From Streptomyces sp. NBC_00234 (GTDB lineage Bacteria > Actinomycetota > Actinomycetes > Streptomycetales > Streptomycetaceae), in the NCBI RefSeq assembly GCF_036195325.1, contig NZ_CP108101.1, forward strand, positions 3,224,001-3,288,000: DNA of 64,000 nucleotides, in the 5' to 3' direction. The notes under the pieces were generated by a model. The model saw nothing but the letters and a program-made list of their open reading frames with translations, searched no databases and had not been told where the DNA came from. The translations under genes were made by a program, and so were the position numbers. How positions within the stretch are numbered: position 1 is the stretch's first letter; every line of letters begins with the position of its first letter. Positions 48,442-56,803 of this stretch are shown here, one piece after another.

Positions 48442-49241
48442 GACCGACCACCGCGGGTCCCGAGGAGGACACCGCGCGGCGCTCCGCCCCCTCCCCCATG
48501 CTCCAGCGGCTGGCGGCCGAGCGCGCCACCGGCGCCCTGATGCGGGACCGCGGCACCCTCTACCTCGCGGACGGCAAGGTGGTCCACGCCGAGAGCCCGT
48601 CCACCCCCGGGATCGACATCCTGCTGACCACGGGCGGGACCCTGCCCCACGAGGGCTGGTGGGACGCGGTAGCCCAGGCGGGCGCCGGGCAGCGGGTCGG
48701 CCGCTATCTGGTGGACAGCGGCCATGTGCCGGGCGGCGCACTGGAGTTATGCCATCTGGGCGCGCTGTACGACGCCGCGTTCTTCGCCCTCGCCCCGACC
48801 CGGACCCCGGCCAGATTCCGCTACGGCGTCTCGCACTGGATCGGTCCCGTCCGCCCCGTCGCCGTCGACGCCGTGCAGCGCGAGACGCTCAGGCGCCGGG
48901 AGCTGCTGGACCGGATCTGGCCCGAGCCGCTGACCGACACCGCGCCGGTGGCCCGGACGGCCCATCCCGTGGACGCGCCCGTCCCACCCGGCCGGCGCCG
49001 CGTCCTGGAACTGGCCGACGGAGTGCGCACGGCCTCGGACATCGCCCAGGAGCTGGGCCGTTCGGCGTTCCACGTCCTCGTCGACCTGCGGCGGCTCGCG
49101 GCTGCCGGACTGGTCCGAGCGGTCCGGCAGGGCACGGAGCCCTCCGCCACGGCACCCGGCCGGGTCGCACTGCCCGAGGTGACGGCCGACCCCGACGTCG
49201 CCCTGTTGCGCCGGCTCCGAGACGCATTGGAGGCCCTGTGA
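48438..49241 (+). CDS. DUF4388/PATAN-like protein with winged-helix C-terminus
   Basis: Protein of 267 residues. Residues of about 20-110 (MLQRLAAERATGALMRDRGT, LYLADGKVVHAESPSTPGID) look like the PATAN/DUF4388 regulatory domain. The C-terminal part (LELADGVRTASDIAQELGRS, FHVLVDLRRLAAAGLVRAV) is winged-helix-like. A TTA leucine codon lies at 48747-48749 (codon 104), rare in Streptomyces and read by the bldA tRNA, so translation may be developmentally controlled. It is coupled to both neighbours by four-base overlaps. Function is unknown. Confidence 0.75.
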   Translation: MRPTTAGPEEDTARRSAPSPMLQRLAAERATGALMRDRGTLYLADGKVVHAESPSTPGIDILLTTGGTLPHEGWWDAVAQAGAGQRVGRYLVDSGHVPGGALELCHLGALYDAAFFALAPTRTPARFRYGVSHWIGPVRPVAVDAVQRETLRRRELLDRIWPEPLTDTAPVARTAHPVDAPVPPGRRRVLELADGVRTASDIAQELGRSAFHVLVDLRRLAAAGLVRAVRQGTEPSATAPGRVALPEVTADPDVALLRRLRDALEAL

Positions 49242-49750
49242 TACGCGCGCTCAGACAGCGTGCCGGGAGGAGACAACTGATGGTGCCCGAGGCCGAAGTG
49301 CAGGATGTCCTCGACGAACTCCAGCGGCTACGGGCCCGCGTCCCCCTTCTCTCCGGCGCGCTGGCGGCCAGCACCGACGGGCTGGTCGTGGCCCAGGACA
49401 CTCCGGGCGTGGAAGCCGAGGGAGTGGCCGCGCTGACCGCGGCCGCGCTCGGCGTGGCCATCCGGATGACCGACGCCACGGGCCGGGGCGACTTCCGCGA
49501 ACTGCTGGTACGCGGCCGGACCGGCTACATCGCCACCTACGCGGCAGGTACCTCCGCCGTCCTCACGCTGCTGGCCGAGGACCGCATCAACGTGGGCCGG
49601 CTCCATCTCGAAGGCCGTCGCGCGAGCACCCGTATCGGCGAGCTCATCGACACGGCACTGGCCCGGCCCGACCGGCCCGCGCCCGCCACGGGCGCCCCGC
49701 AGCCACGCACCCCGCAGAACGGCCCTCTGCCGCAGCGCCCCACCCCCTAG
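49238..49750 (+). CDS. Roadblock/LC7 domain protein
   Basis: Protein of 170 residues. The Roadblock domain covers about residues 20-140 (VQDVLDELQRLRARVPLLSG, ALAASTDGLVVAQDTPGVEA, LTAAALGVAIRMTDATGRGD, SAVLTLLAEDRINVGRLHLE), as in CvnB and MglB-type proteins that bind small GTPases. The tail is Pro-rich. GTG at 49238 overlaps the previous stop (GTGA). No kinase, DUF742 or GTPase gene of a conservon lies nearby. Confidence 0.8.
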   Translation: MIRALRQRAGRRQLMVPEAEVQDVLDELQRLRARVPLLSGALAASTDGLVVAQDTPGVEAEGVAALTAAALGVAIRMTDATGRGDFRELLVRGRTGYIATYAAGTSAVLTLLAEDRINVGRLHLEGRRASTRIGELIDTALARPDRPAPATGAPQPRTPQNGPLPQRPTP

Positions 49751-49757
49751 CGGCCAC

Positions 49758-49775
49758 GTCCCGGCCCGCCGGGAC
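49758..49775 (+). terminator. Short hairpin before the last module gene
   Basis: GTCCCGG-CCCG-CCGGGAC (7 bp) without a T-run lies in the only gap in the module. It may attenuate or stabilise the transcript. Confidence 0.3.
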
Positions 49776-49840
49776 GGACAGACCCTCACACAGGAATCGG
49801 CGCCGGTCACCCCGACCGGCCAGGGAAAGGAACGAGCACC

Positions 49841-50215
49841 ATGGCGAACACCGAAGCGTCACTGAAGGAAGCGATGACGTCCATCGAGGGCACCACCGGT
49901 GTCGCCCTCGTCGACTACACGAGCGGCATGGCTCTGGGCACCCTCGGCGGTGGCAAGGACTTCAACCTGGAGGTCGCGGCAGCGGGCAACACCGACGTCG
50001 TACGCGCCAAGCTCCGCACCATGGAGCACCTCGGTATCCAGGACGAGATCGAGGACATCCTCATCACGCTGGGCACCCAGTACCACCTGATCCGGCTGCT
50101 CAAGACCCGTGGCAACAACGGGCTGTTCCTCTACCTCGTGCTGGACGCCAGCCGCGCCAACCTGGCGATGGCCCGCCACCAGCTGAAGAAGATCGAGGCC
50201 GATCTGGACGTCTGA
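49841..50215 (+). CDS. Roadblock/LC7-like protein
   Basis: Protein of 124 residues: ANTEASLKEAMTSIEGTTGV, LVDYTSGMALGTLGGGKDFN, EIEDILITLGTQYHLIRLLK, NNGLFLYLVLDASRANLAMA. It is homologous to the 48037-48441 product and fits the Roadblock fold. It is separated from the coupled trio by 90 bases and has GGAAAGGAACG before the ATG, so it may be expressed separately as well. Function is unknown. Confidence 0.8.
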   Translation: MANTEASLKEAMTSIEGTTGVALVDYTSGMALGTLGGGKDFNLEVAAAGNTDVVRAKLRTMEHLGIQDEIEDILITLGTQYHLIRLLKTRGNNGLFLYLVLDASRANLAMARHQLKKIEADLDV

Positions 50216-50224
50216 CGCCGCTCA

Positions 50225-50256
50225 CCGGGGGCGCCGCAGCGGGCGCGGCGCCCCGG
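50225..50256. terminator. Terminator between Roadblock module and RpiR gene
   Basis: A stem of 12 pairs with a single bulged G (CCGGGGGCGCCGC pairing with GCGGCGCCCCGG) between convergent genes. Confidence 0.7.
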
Positions 50257-50280
50257 CCGACACCTCGCCGGTCCGCCCGG

Positions 50281-50330
50281 CGAACGGACCGCTCCTCCAC
50301 GAACGGACCGCTACTCGACGAACAGACCGC
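50281..50330. repeat. Imperfect 19-bp direct repeats at the end of the RpiR gene
   Basis: CGAACGGACCGCTCCTCCA (50281-50299), CGAACGGACCGCTACTCGA (50300-50318) and the start of a third copy CGAACAGACCGC (50319-50330). The third copy encodes the C-terminus of RpiR and the second contains its stop. Confidence 0.75.
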
Positions 50331-51159
50331 GCGCGGCGGCCCGCGCGTCGAACTCCTCCAGCCGGGCCTGCGCCTCCGGCAGGGCGTCGCACATGGACTC
50401 CAGCAGCACCCGCCCCAGCAGCATCGGCGCGCACGCGGTGTCGAAGGCGAGCCCGGTCCCGACGGCGGCCGGGATCAGCAGATCACTGTGCTTGGCGACC
50501 GGGGCGAAGGCCGAGTCGGCGACAGTGACCACCGTCAGCCCCTGCTCCTGGGCGTACGCGAGTCCATCCACGACCTCCCGGGGATGGCGCGGCAGCGCGA
50601 AGCACATCAGCGCGGAGGCACCGGCCCGCCGGACCGCGTCGATCCGGTCGAACAGCGCACTGCCGCCCTCGTCGAGCACCCGGACATCGGGGTGCACCTT
50701 GGCGGCGAAGTAGCCGAACCCCCGCGCCTGCGAGGAGGCGGCCCGCAGCCCCAGCACGGGCAGCGGTCGCGAGTCGGCGAGCAGCCGGCCCGCCCGCTCC
50801 ACCGGCCCGGGGTCGGCGAGCAGCTCGGTCAGATGCTGAAGGTTCTCGATCTCGGCCCGGACGGCCTGCTGGTACTCGTTGTACGTGTCCTCGGCGACCG
50901 GAACCGTCTCCGCGGGGGCGGGGGCCACCTCCCGCAGGTGCCTGCGCAGCGCGGGGTAGCCGTCGAATCCGAGCGCCACGGCGAACCGGGTGACGGACGG
51001 CTGGCTGACCCCGGCCAGGTCGGCCAGCTCCACACTGGACAGGAACGGCGCGTCACCGGCCCTGCGCACCATGGAGTGCGCGATCCGTCGCTGGGTGGGC
51101 GTGAGCCGATGCCCCTCGAAGAGCCGCTGCAAGCGCGCAGCCGGGGTGCTCCCGCTCAT
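50311..51159 (-). CDS. RpiR/MurR-family transcriptional regulator
   Basis: Regulator of 282 residues: N-terminal HTH_6 domain (LTPTQRRIAHSMVRRAGDAP, VELADLAGVSQPSVTRFAVA) and a C-terminal SIS sugar-phosphate-binding domain (LPVLGLRAASSQARGFGYFA, DVRVLDEGGSALFDRID, SALMCFALPRHPREVVD). The ATG at 51159 has GGAGGATCAGC upstream and is preferred over 51237. A CTGTAT-N6-ATACAG inverted repeat lies 67 bases upstream. The target genes are not evident; the hut operon 4 kb away is one possibility. Confidence 0.9.
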   Translation of the reverse strand: MSGSTPAARLQRLFEGHRLTPTQRRIAHSMVRRAGDAPFLSSVELADLAGVSQPSVTRFAVALGFDGYPALRRHLREVAPAPAETVPVAEDTYNEYQQAVRAEIENLQHLTELLADPGPVERAGRLLADSRPLPVLGLRAASSQARGFGYFAAKVHPDVRVLDEGGSALFDRIDAVRRAGASALMCFALPRHPREVVDGLAYAQEQGLTVVTVADSAFAPVAKHSDLLIPAAVGTGLAFDTACAPMLLGRVLLESMCDALPEAQARLEEFDARAAARGLFVE

Positions 51160-51225
51160 GCTGATCCTCCAGAGATCCGCCGCGCCGGTCCGGCGCCGGC
51201 AAAATCCATTCAGCCAGCAAGCGGC

Positions 51226-51243
51226 CTGTATGTCCATATACAG
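51226..51243. promoter_or_regulatory. Candidate operator CTGTAT-N6-ATACAG
   Basis: A perfect 6-bp inverted repeat in an AT-rich stretch upstream of the RpiR gene, suited to autoregulation. Confidence 0.45.
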
Positions 51244-51272
51244 ACGCTCCCCTTGGCGGCCCGTGCCGCGGG

Positions 51273-51689
51273 CTATCCCTCGCGGGCGTAGGTGTGGACG
51301 GTGCCGTTCGACTCGTCGTGGATGCTGATCACGTACCCCGCGGAGAAATCGGCCTTCCGCTCCTCACGGAGAAAGCCGCGTACCCGGGTGTCGATGTTCT
51401 GCCAGAACCTCTCGTCCTGCCCGGCGGACTCCGGCTCGACGGAGACGACGACCTCCGCCTCGCCCCGGCCTCCCGCTCCGAGGAATATCTCCGTGACGTG
51501 CTGGGAGCTCGTGGAGTCGGTGGTGTGCGAGCGGAACTCGTCCGCGAGGTCCACGGCGCGGGCTTCGGCCGCCACCGCCGCCGAGGCGGACAGACTTCCG
51601 GACTCCCCCGACCACCGTCCGGCGGCGAATGCCGCTCCCAGGAGGACGAGGAGCGCCCCCGCGATCAGAGCGCGGCGCGACGTGTTCAT
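51273..51689 (-). CDS. Small exported or membrane-anchored protein of unknown function
   Basis: Protein of 138 residues. TSRRALIAGALLVLLGAAFA is an N-terminal helix or signal peptide. The rest is a predicted soluble domain (AEVVVSVEPESAGQDERFWQ, IDTRVRGFLREERKADFSAG, YVISIHDESNGTVHTYAREG). I do not recognise it. It overlaps the preceding gene by four bases (ATGA) and is probably made together with it. Confidence 0.7.
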   Translation of the reverse strand: MNTSRRALIAGALLVLLGAAFAAGRWSGESGSLSASAAVAAEARAVDLADEFRSHTTDSTSSQHVTEIFLGAGGRGEAEVVVSVEPESAGQDERFWQNIDTRVRGFLREERKADFSAGYVISIHDESNGTVHTYAREG

Positions 51690-52171
51690 GAGCTCTCGCA
51701 CTTCTCGGTCGGAGTGGTCGTCACCCGGCGCACGGCGTCGGATGCCGCGCCGAAGGTGAAGGAGAAACAGCGATAGGTCCTGGAGTGCGAGCCGCCGAAG
51801 ATGCTTCTGGCCGGGAACTCGGCGAAGAACCTGAGGACGGCGACCAGGGAACCCTCCTTCTCCCTCGCGGAGAGGAAGACGGCACCGTAGCGCTCCCCCG
51901 TGCGCCGCAGCACCTCGCGGGACGGCGGGCCGGGTCCCGTGTCGTCGAGCACCTGGTTCAGGAACACCTGGGCCGTGGCGGCCGTGCGGTGCCGGGCCAC
52001 CTCCTCGGCGCGGGCGCCGTCGCGCTGGAAGCCGTGCACGGTGTACAGCAGGAAGGCGACGGCGCAGAAGGCGATCGCGAGGGGGACGACGAGCGCGAGG
52101 AGGCATCCACGGCGCAGGGCGACGCGGCCGGACCGCGTCGCCCCACCGTGATCGGAGGATTCCCGGATCAC
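51686..52171 (-). CDS. Small membrane protein of unknown function
   Basis: Protein of 161 residues with a basic N-terminus and one helix (GCLLALVVPLAIAFCAVAFL), then an extracytoplasmic domain with VFLNQVLDDTGPGPPSREVL and FGGSHSRTYRCFSFTFGAAS. Not recognised. GTG at 52171 begins it. It starts 40 bases after the SGNH fusion gene and is coupled to the next small gene, so the three may form an operon. Confidence 0.65.
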   Translation of the reverse strand: MIRESSDHGGATRSGRVALRRGCLLALVVPLAIAFCAVAFLLYTVHGFQRDGARAEEVARHRTAATAQVFLNQVLDDTGPGPPSREVLRRTGERYGAVFLSAREKEGSLVAVLRFFAEFPARSIFGGSHSRTYRCFSFTFGAASDAVRRVTTTPTEKCESS

Positions 52172-52211
52172 TGCCCCCCGTGCCCGAAAGTGGCGCAGGG
52201 CTTACGTGTCA

Positions 52212-55200
52212 TCACGGCCCCTGCGTCATGAACGCCTGGGCGTAGGCGGTGGTTCCGAGCTTGTTCGGGTGGTAGCTCTCCCGGCTGAGGCAGGTACCGC
52301 CCCAGGGCCACACGCAGACGGACGGACCGTCGCCGTGGCCGAAGTCGCCCTCGCCGTTGGGGCCGGCGACGATGCCGTTGATGCCCTCCGGATCGTCACA
52401 GACCCGCTTGCCCTCGAAGGCCGCCTGCGGAGACTTGAACGTGACGCCGAGCGCGTGCATCTCGGTGGCCAGCGCCTTCTGCTTGTCCTCGAAGTACTGC
52501 GCCATCCTGTTGATGATCTCGCCCTGGGTGGGCGTGAGCAGTGCGGTGCAGTCGAGGTTGTTGCTGAAGAGCGCCGGATACCCCATCAGCATGATGGTGG
52601 CGTTCCGCGCCTCGCTCTCGATGCTCGTCAGAGTATTCCTCGTCTCCGTGATGGCAGCGTCGATGTCGGACTTCATCGAGTCCTCGGAGGGACACCAGGT
52701 CGTCGCGCACTCCTGGAGCTTCTGGTCGAAGCGCACGTCGTTCCCGCCGATGGTCAGCATCACCAGGGTGGTGTCGTCACTGAGCGCCCCCGACTCCGTC
52801 TGGACCTTCTCGTGGAAGTTGCCGTCCTGGCCCCACCCGTTCGGGTATCCGCTCACCTGCCAGGTCTTGGCACCGGAACAGGCGGTGAACTGGAAGTCGA
52901 GGGAGGGGTCGTTGCCGTCCGCGAGCGTGGCGACCGTCTGACTCTGTCCCGGCAGCGTCACCTTGCGGGGCCAGGCGTTCTCGCTGCGGCGGCAGCCGTT
53001 CCAGGTGTCCTTGCCCCAGTGGAGGTTGGTGGCCTCGTAGTAGTCCCCCGCGCCCTCGCCCGAGGTGTAGGAGTCACCCATGGCGACCACCATGTGCTGG
53101 GGCTTGGCGGCCAGCGGCTGGACGGCGACGGCGTCCCAGGCGATGTCCTCGTCCGCGGTGCCGTCGTCCGTCTCGTTGTCGAGGACCACCTGGGGGATGC
53201 CGTCGAAGCGGTACACGCCCAGGGCCACCCAGGTGTTCTTCCGGTGCCGGGTGTTGATGTAGCGGTCCCGCACCCCGTCGGCCGTGTGGATCCGGTAGTG
53301 CGCCTGCTGGGTGTGGGCTCCGGTGTCGGGCAGATGGACGAGGACGCGGGCCCACTGGTTCAGGCTCTTGTTCAGGGTCCAGGTACCCGTGATCCCCATC
53401 TCCGTGCTGCGGTGCGCCGAATCGCGACTGTGGGCGAACCAGAAGTGGGAGCCGAAGCCGCCGCCCACCTGCTGGAAGTCCTCCTTGCCCTCGTACGTCG
53501 TGTTGTTCTCGGCGAACTTCCAGGTCAGACTCCCGGAGCTCGTCCAGGACTTGGAGCAGTCGCTCCGCATGGACGGCACGCCCGGGGCGACGTCGTCGAT
53601 GACGAGCGCGTTGGACGGCAGGCCGTCGAGCGTGCAGGCCGGAGCCCCGCTGTTGCCCCGTCCCGGTTCGACGCGCAGCGTCTTGTACGTGAGGGTCTCG
53701 AAGCCACAGGTGCCGCTGCAGTCCGTCCACCTGGCGTTGTCGTCGTACCAGTGGTCCCCGTAACAGGCTTCGGTGGTGCACACGGGGGGCTCGACGGGGC
53801 TGCAGTCGTTGGCGTCGTTGCAGAAGGCGTACAGCGGCGGCTTGATCGCCTGGGTCCGCAGGAGCGTGCTGTTCCACCAGGCGGGCTGGTACCCGTGCGT
53901 GTTGCTGTCGTCTTCCACACCGGAGTCGCTGTACGCGCGGCCGGTGTCGATGGGGAACGCCGCCCAGCCCATCACCTTCTCCGGGTACGGCCACAGCTGC
54001 GGCTTCGCCGCGTCCGCGTAGCTGTTGTTGTCCAGGAAGGCGTTCCGGTCGGCCGGGTACTTCGGGTTGGCCGGGTTGTTCAGCCACCCCAGGCCCCACT
54101 TGCCCGCCGAGTCAGGGGTGTTGAAACCGAGGTTGTAGTTCCAGACCGCGGCGAACCAGTTCTCGATGTTCTGCGGGTCGTCGTCATTGATCTCGACGCG
54201 CTGCCCGTCGGTGTGGAGCTCGTTCCACTTCTTGGCGAGCGTCTGCGCCGCGACGGCGACGTTGGCCGCGTAGTCGAGAGCGATGGCGCGCTGCTGGGCG
54301 GCGGGGAAGGGGGCCGGCTTGTCCGGCTGTGCGCTCATGCCGTCGGTCTGCTGGCCCATCCCGTAGCCGCAGTCGGCCTTGCCCCAGTTGACCGTCCAGT
54401 ACTTGTCCGGGTCGTAACCGGGCGTACCGGGATAGATGTTGGTGCCGTAGAAGTTGCCCACCAGCGGGTTTCCGGTCTGGCCCGGCAGGACGTGGTGGGT
54501 GGCCTGCCACAGGTTGGACTCCTGGGCCAGGACGCCCAGCAGCACCTGGGCCGGGATCCGCGCACCCGCCGGCGCGTCCTTCAGTGCGGGCAGCGGGAAC
54601 ATCGTCGACGGCGAGACCGACGAGCCGAGGCCCGCCTGGGAACGCCAGCCGCCCTGCTGGAGGTAGCCGCTGGTGAGGTTGCCCCGGACCGCCATGTCGG
54701 CGGCCCACTCCACCTGGTTGGGGGTGGGCTGCAGAGCCTGCTGGCTGGGGTCGTTGCGCGGGACGGCGCAGGTGGCCTCCGGGTCGTACGTCGTCGTCGA
54801 CGAGTCGACCGCAAGGGCCCCGGCAGCGGCTGTCCGGGGCTGGACGGCCTCCGCCGCACCCTGCTTCCCGGCGGAGGAGCTCCGGACGGCACCCTTCAGC
54901 GCGGGCGACTGCTTCTCCGCGGCCGGTGCGGTCTCGCCCGGGACGGTGAACTCCAGTTCCTCGTCCGACTGCGGGATACTCGCTTCGATCCGGTACGGGA
55001 CGTGGCCCTCGTCGGCACGGGCCGCGAGCGGGTCCGCCACGTGCGTGCGCAGTCCGGCGGAGACTGCCTTGTCCACGACCAGCCGGCCGTGGGAGGAGAC
55101 CGTGGTGCCGGCGTCGGCAACCAGGCGCTTGACGCCGGAGGGCAGCGGGGCCACGTCCTGCGGCGTGCCGGTGAGGAAGAGACGGCCTCCGGTGCCCGCG

Positions 55201-56144
55201 GAGAGTCCGACCTTGCCGGCCTCACCGTGCGCGAGGGTGGTCAGCCTGTCGCCCACCGCGCGGCGGACGGTGACCTTCTCCCCCTTGAGGTCGAGGAAGC
55301 CGACTCCGCCGGCGCTGTCGGGGTGCAGACGGAAGGCGGGACCCGAAGTCCTGGCGATCAGCTCGGTCCTGCCGTCGGCGGCGACCCGCGTGAGCCGGTT
55401 GCCGAACGCCGCGACCGTCTCGTCCCCGACCGGGACGGCCGAGGTCGCCTCGCCCTTCACGGTGAGCGTACGGGTCACCTTGCCGGTGACCGTGTTCAGG
55501 CGGAGCAGCCGGGTCTCGCCCACCTGCTCGTCGCCGGACTGGGTCAGTACCGCCGTCTCCCCGGCGCCGCACCCGGGGTTGAAGTAGGCGAGGGAGACCT
55601 GGTCCCTCAGCTTGGTCACCTTGCGGGTGTCGAGATCCACCACGGCCGCGAAGGCTCCGCGGTCGAACAGCGCGGCCTCGTTGGTGAACGCCCGGGGGGC
55701 GTACGTGACCACGGCGCGCTTGCCCGAGCCGGTGACACAGACATTGCCGATCCACGCGTCGGTGTCGAAGCCGTCCTCGCGCAGGGTGGCGGCCTCCTGC
55801 CACTGGTAGGCCGTGGCGCTGGCGGCGACCAGGAGGTGCAGTCCCTGGGCGTCGCCGACCACGGTGACGGCCCGGTCGTCCGAAGTGCGCCAGCCCTTCG
55901 GGAGCTTGCTGTCGGGCTGCTCCACCTTCGACGGGGCGTCCGGGCCGCCGGTCTCCACGTCGGGCGTCGCGGCGGGGGACTTCTTTCCGTCGGGTTCGTC
56001 GTCGGCGCGCTGCTCTCCGGCCGCGGATATCGACTCGCCGCCCGGATCGTTCGGCAGGGCCGATGCGTACGCCGGCAGCAAGGACGCGGTCACGGCCACT
56101 GCAGCCACGGCCGCCCAGCGCATGCGCTGTCTTCGGATTCTCAT
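52212..56144 (-). CDS. Large secreted multidomain protein: propeller-like, lysozyme-like, golvesin-like and SGNH hydrolase
   Basis: Exported protein of 1310 residues. Signal peptide (WAAVAAVAVTASLLPAYASA). Residues of about 60-430 are beta-propeller-like repeats (AVTVVGDAQGLHLLVAASAT). About 460-720 is lysozyme/transglycosylase-like (VLLGVLAQESNLWQA near residue 535 with a candidate catalytic Glu, CGYGMGQQTDGM). About 780-1010 is golvesin-like (ARVLVHLPDTGAHTQQAHYR, DIAWDAVAVQPL). About 1015-1310 is an SGNH/GDSL hydrolase: GDSYTSGEGAG near 1022, IGGND near 1131 and SYHPN near 1291. It probably acts on the cell envelope or exported esters. The frame is open upstream, but the ATG at 56144 begins the signal peptide. 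Confidence 0.88.
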   Translation of the reverse strand: MRIRRQRMRWAAVAAVAVTASLLPAYASALPNDPGGESISAAGEQRADDEPDGKKSPAATPDVETGGPDAPSKVEQPDSKLPKGWRTSDDRAVTVVGDAQGLHLLVAASATAYQWQEAATLREDGFDTDAWIGNVCVTGSGKRAVVTYAPRAFTNEAALFDRGAFAAVVDLDTRKVTKLRDQVSLAYFNPGCGAGETAVLTQSGDEQVGETRLLRLNTVTGKVTRTLTVKGEATSAVPVGDETVAAFGNRLTRVAADGRTELIARTSGPAFRLHPDSAGGVGFLDLKGEKVTVRRAVGDRLTTLAHGEAGKVGLSAGTGGRLFLTGTPQDVAPLPSGVKRLVADAGTTVSSHGRLVVDKAVSAGLRTHVADPLAARADEGHVPYRIEASIPQSDEELEFTVPGETAPAAEKQSPALKGAVRSSSAGKQGAAEAVQPRTAAAGALAVDSSTTTYDPEATCAVPRNDPSQQALQPTPNQVEWAADMAVRGNLTSGYLQQGGWRSQAGLGSSVSPSTMFPLPALKDAPAGARIPAQVLLGVLAQESNLWQATHHVLPGQTGNPLVGNFYGTNIYPGTPGYDPDKYWTVNWGKADCGYGMGQQTDGMSAQPDKPAPFPAAQQRAIALDYAANVAVAAQTLAKKWNELHTDGQRVEINDDDPQNIENWFAAVWNYNLGFNTPDSAGKWGLGWLNNPANPKYPADRNAFLDNNSYADAAKPQLWPYPEKVMGWAAFPIDTGRAYSDSGVEDDSNTHGYQPAWWNSTLLRTQAIKPPLYAFCNDANDCSPVEPPVCTTEACYGDHWYDDNARWTDCSGTCGFETLTYKTLRVEPGRGNSGAPACTLDGLPSNALVIDDVAPGVPSMRSDCSKSWTSSGSLTWKFAENNTTYEGKEDFQQVGGGFGSHFWFAHSRDSAHRSTEMGITGTWTLNKSLNQWARVLVHLPDTGAHTQQAHYRIHTADGVRDRYINTRHRKNTWVALGVYRFDGIPQVVLDNETDDGTADEDIAWDAVAVQPLAAKPQHMVVAMGDSYTSGEGAGDYYEATNLHWGKDTWNGCRRSENAWPRKVTLPGQSQTVATLADGNDPSLDFQFTACSGAKTWQVSGYPNGWGQDGNFHEKVQTESGALSDDTTLVMLTIGGNDVRFDQKLQECATTWCPSEDSMKSDIDAAITETRNTLTSIESEARNATIMLMGYPALFSNNLDCTALLTPTQGEIINRMAQYFEDKQKALATEMHALGVTFKSPQAAFEGKRVCDDPEGINGIVAGPNGEGDFGHGDGPSVCVWPWGGTCLSRESYHPNKLGTTAYAQAFMTQGP

Positions 56145-56342
56145 GCCACCCTCTGGTGTCGATGGGGTCCATGGGATCGATGGGGGTCGATCCAAGAAAG
56201 GCTGAATCGTTCCACGCCGACGGGGACGGAAGGAGGGAATCCGCAGGCCCAGGGGGCCGGTGACGCAAATACGCCAGCGGTCCGCGCGGCATCGTGATGC
56301 CGGGGACGGCCACCACCGGGACAAACAGGGGGGTTAGCCCCA

Positions 56343-56371
56343 CTGACCCGGGCGCCCCGGCTTCGTACCGT
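56343..56371 (+). promoter_or_regulatory. Promoter for leaderless membrane-protein gene
   Basis: CTGACC (56343-56348) and TACCGT (56366-56371) are 17 bases apart. The ATG begins six bases after the -10, implying transcription starts at the start codon. Confidence 0.55.
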
Positions 56372-56377
56372 CAGAGC

Positions 56378-56803
56378 ATGGAAGCCCGCGACCCTGAGCT
56401 CAGGAAAGAGCTAGACGCCACCGTGCAGGCCCGCGCCGAGCTGGGCCCGGAGTACGAGTCCGTGCTCATCGACTCGTTCCTGGAGAAGGTCGAGCGGCGA
56501 CTCGACGGAACCCTCGACCGGCGTGTGCGCCGGCATCTCGCCGAACAGCAGATGGCCGTCGCCCGCGAGGCGCACTCGCCGCGGATCGCGGCGCGATTCG
56601 GCGAGCGGTTCGGCTTCGGCATCATCTCGCTGGTCCTGGCGATCCCGCTCTCCGCGATCGGCGTCGCGAACGCCGGGATCGACGGACTGGTCGTGGCCTG
56701 GGCGGGGATCGTCGGAGTCAACGCGGTGAACGCGGCGCACGGCTGGGTCTGGGCCCGCTCCGGCCGCGAAAGGCGGCGGGCGGCCTCCGACTGGGAGGAG
56801 TGA
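56378..56803 (+). CDS. Small integral membrane protein
   Basis: Protein of 141 residues. A charged helical N-terminal half (ELRKELDATVQARAELGPEY, LEKVERRLDGTLDRRVRRHL) is followed by two membrane helices (GFGIISLVLAIPLSAIGVAN; GLVVAWAGIVGVNAVNAAHG) and a basic end. It looks like a Streptomyces conserved membrane protein of unknown function. There is no ribosome binding site and the start is predicted leaderless. Divergent from the SGNH fusion gene. Confidence 0.8.
   Translation: MEARDPELRKELDATVQARAELGPEYESVLIDSFLEKVERRLDGTLDRRVRRHLAEQQMAVAREAHSPRIAARFGERFGFGIISLVLAIPLSAIGVANAGIDGLVVAWAGIVGVNAVNAAHGWVWARSGRERRRAASDWEE

Noticed and set aside
52206-56297. Very long plus-strand open frame opposite the SGNH fusion
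   Set aside because: Valine/Arg/Gly-rich product without domains; the minus-strand frame has a signal peptide and recognisable catalytic motifs.
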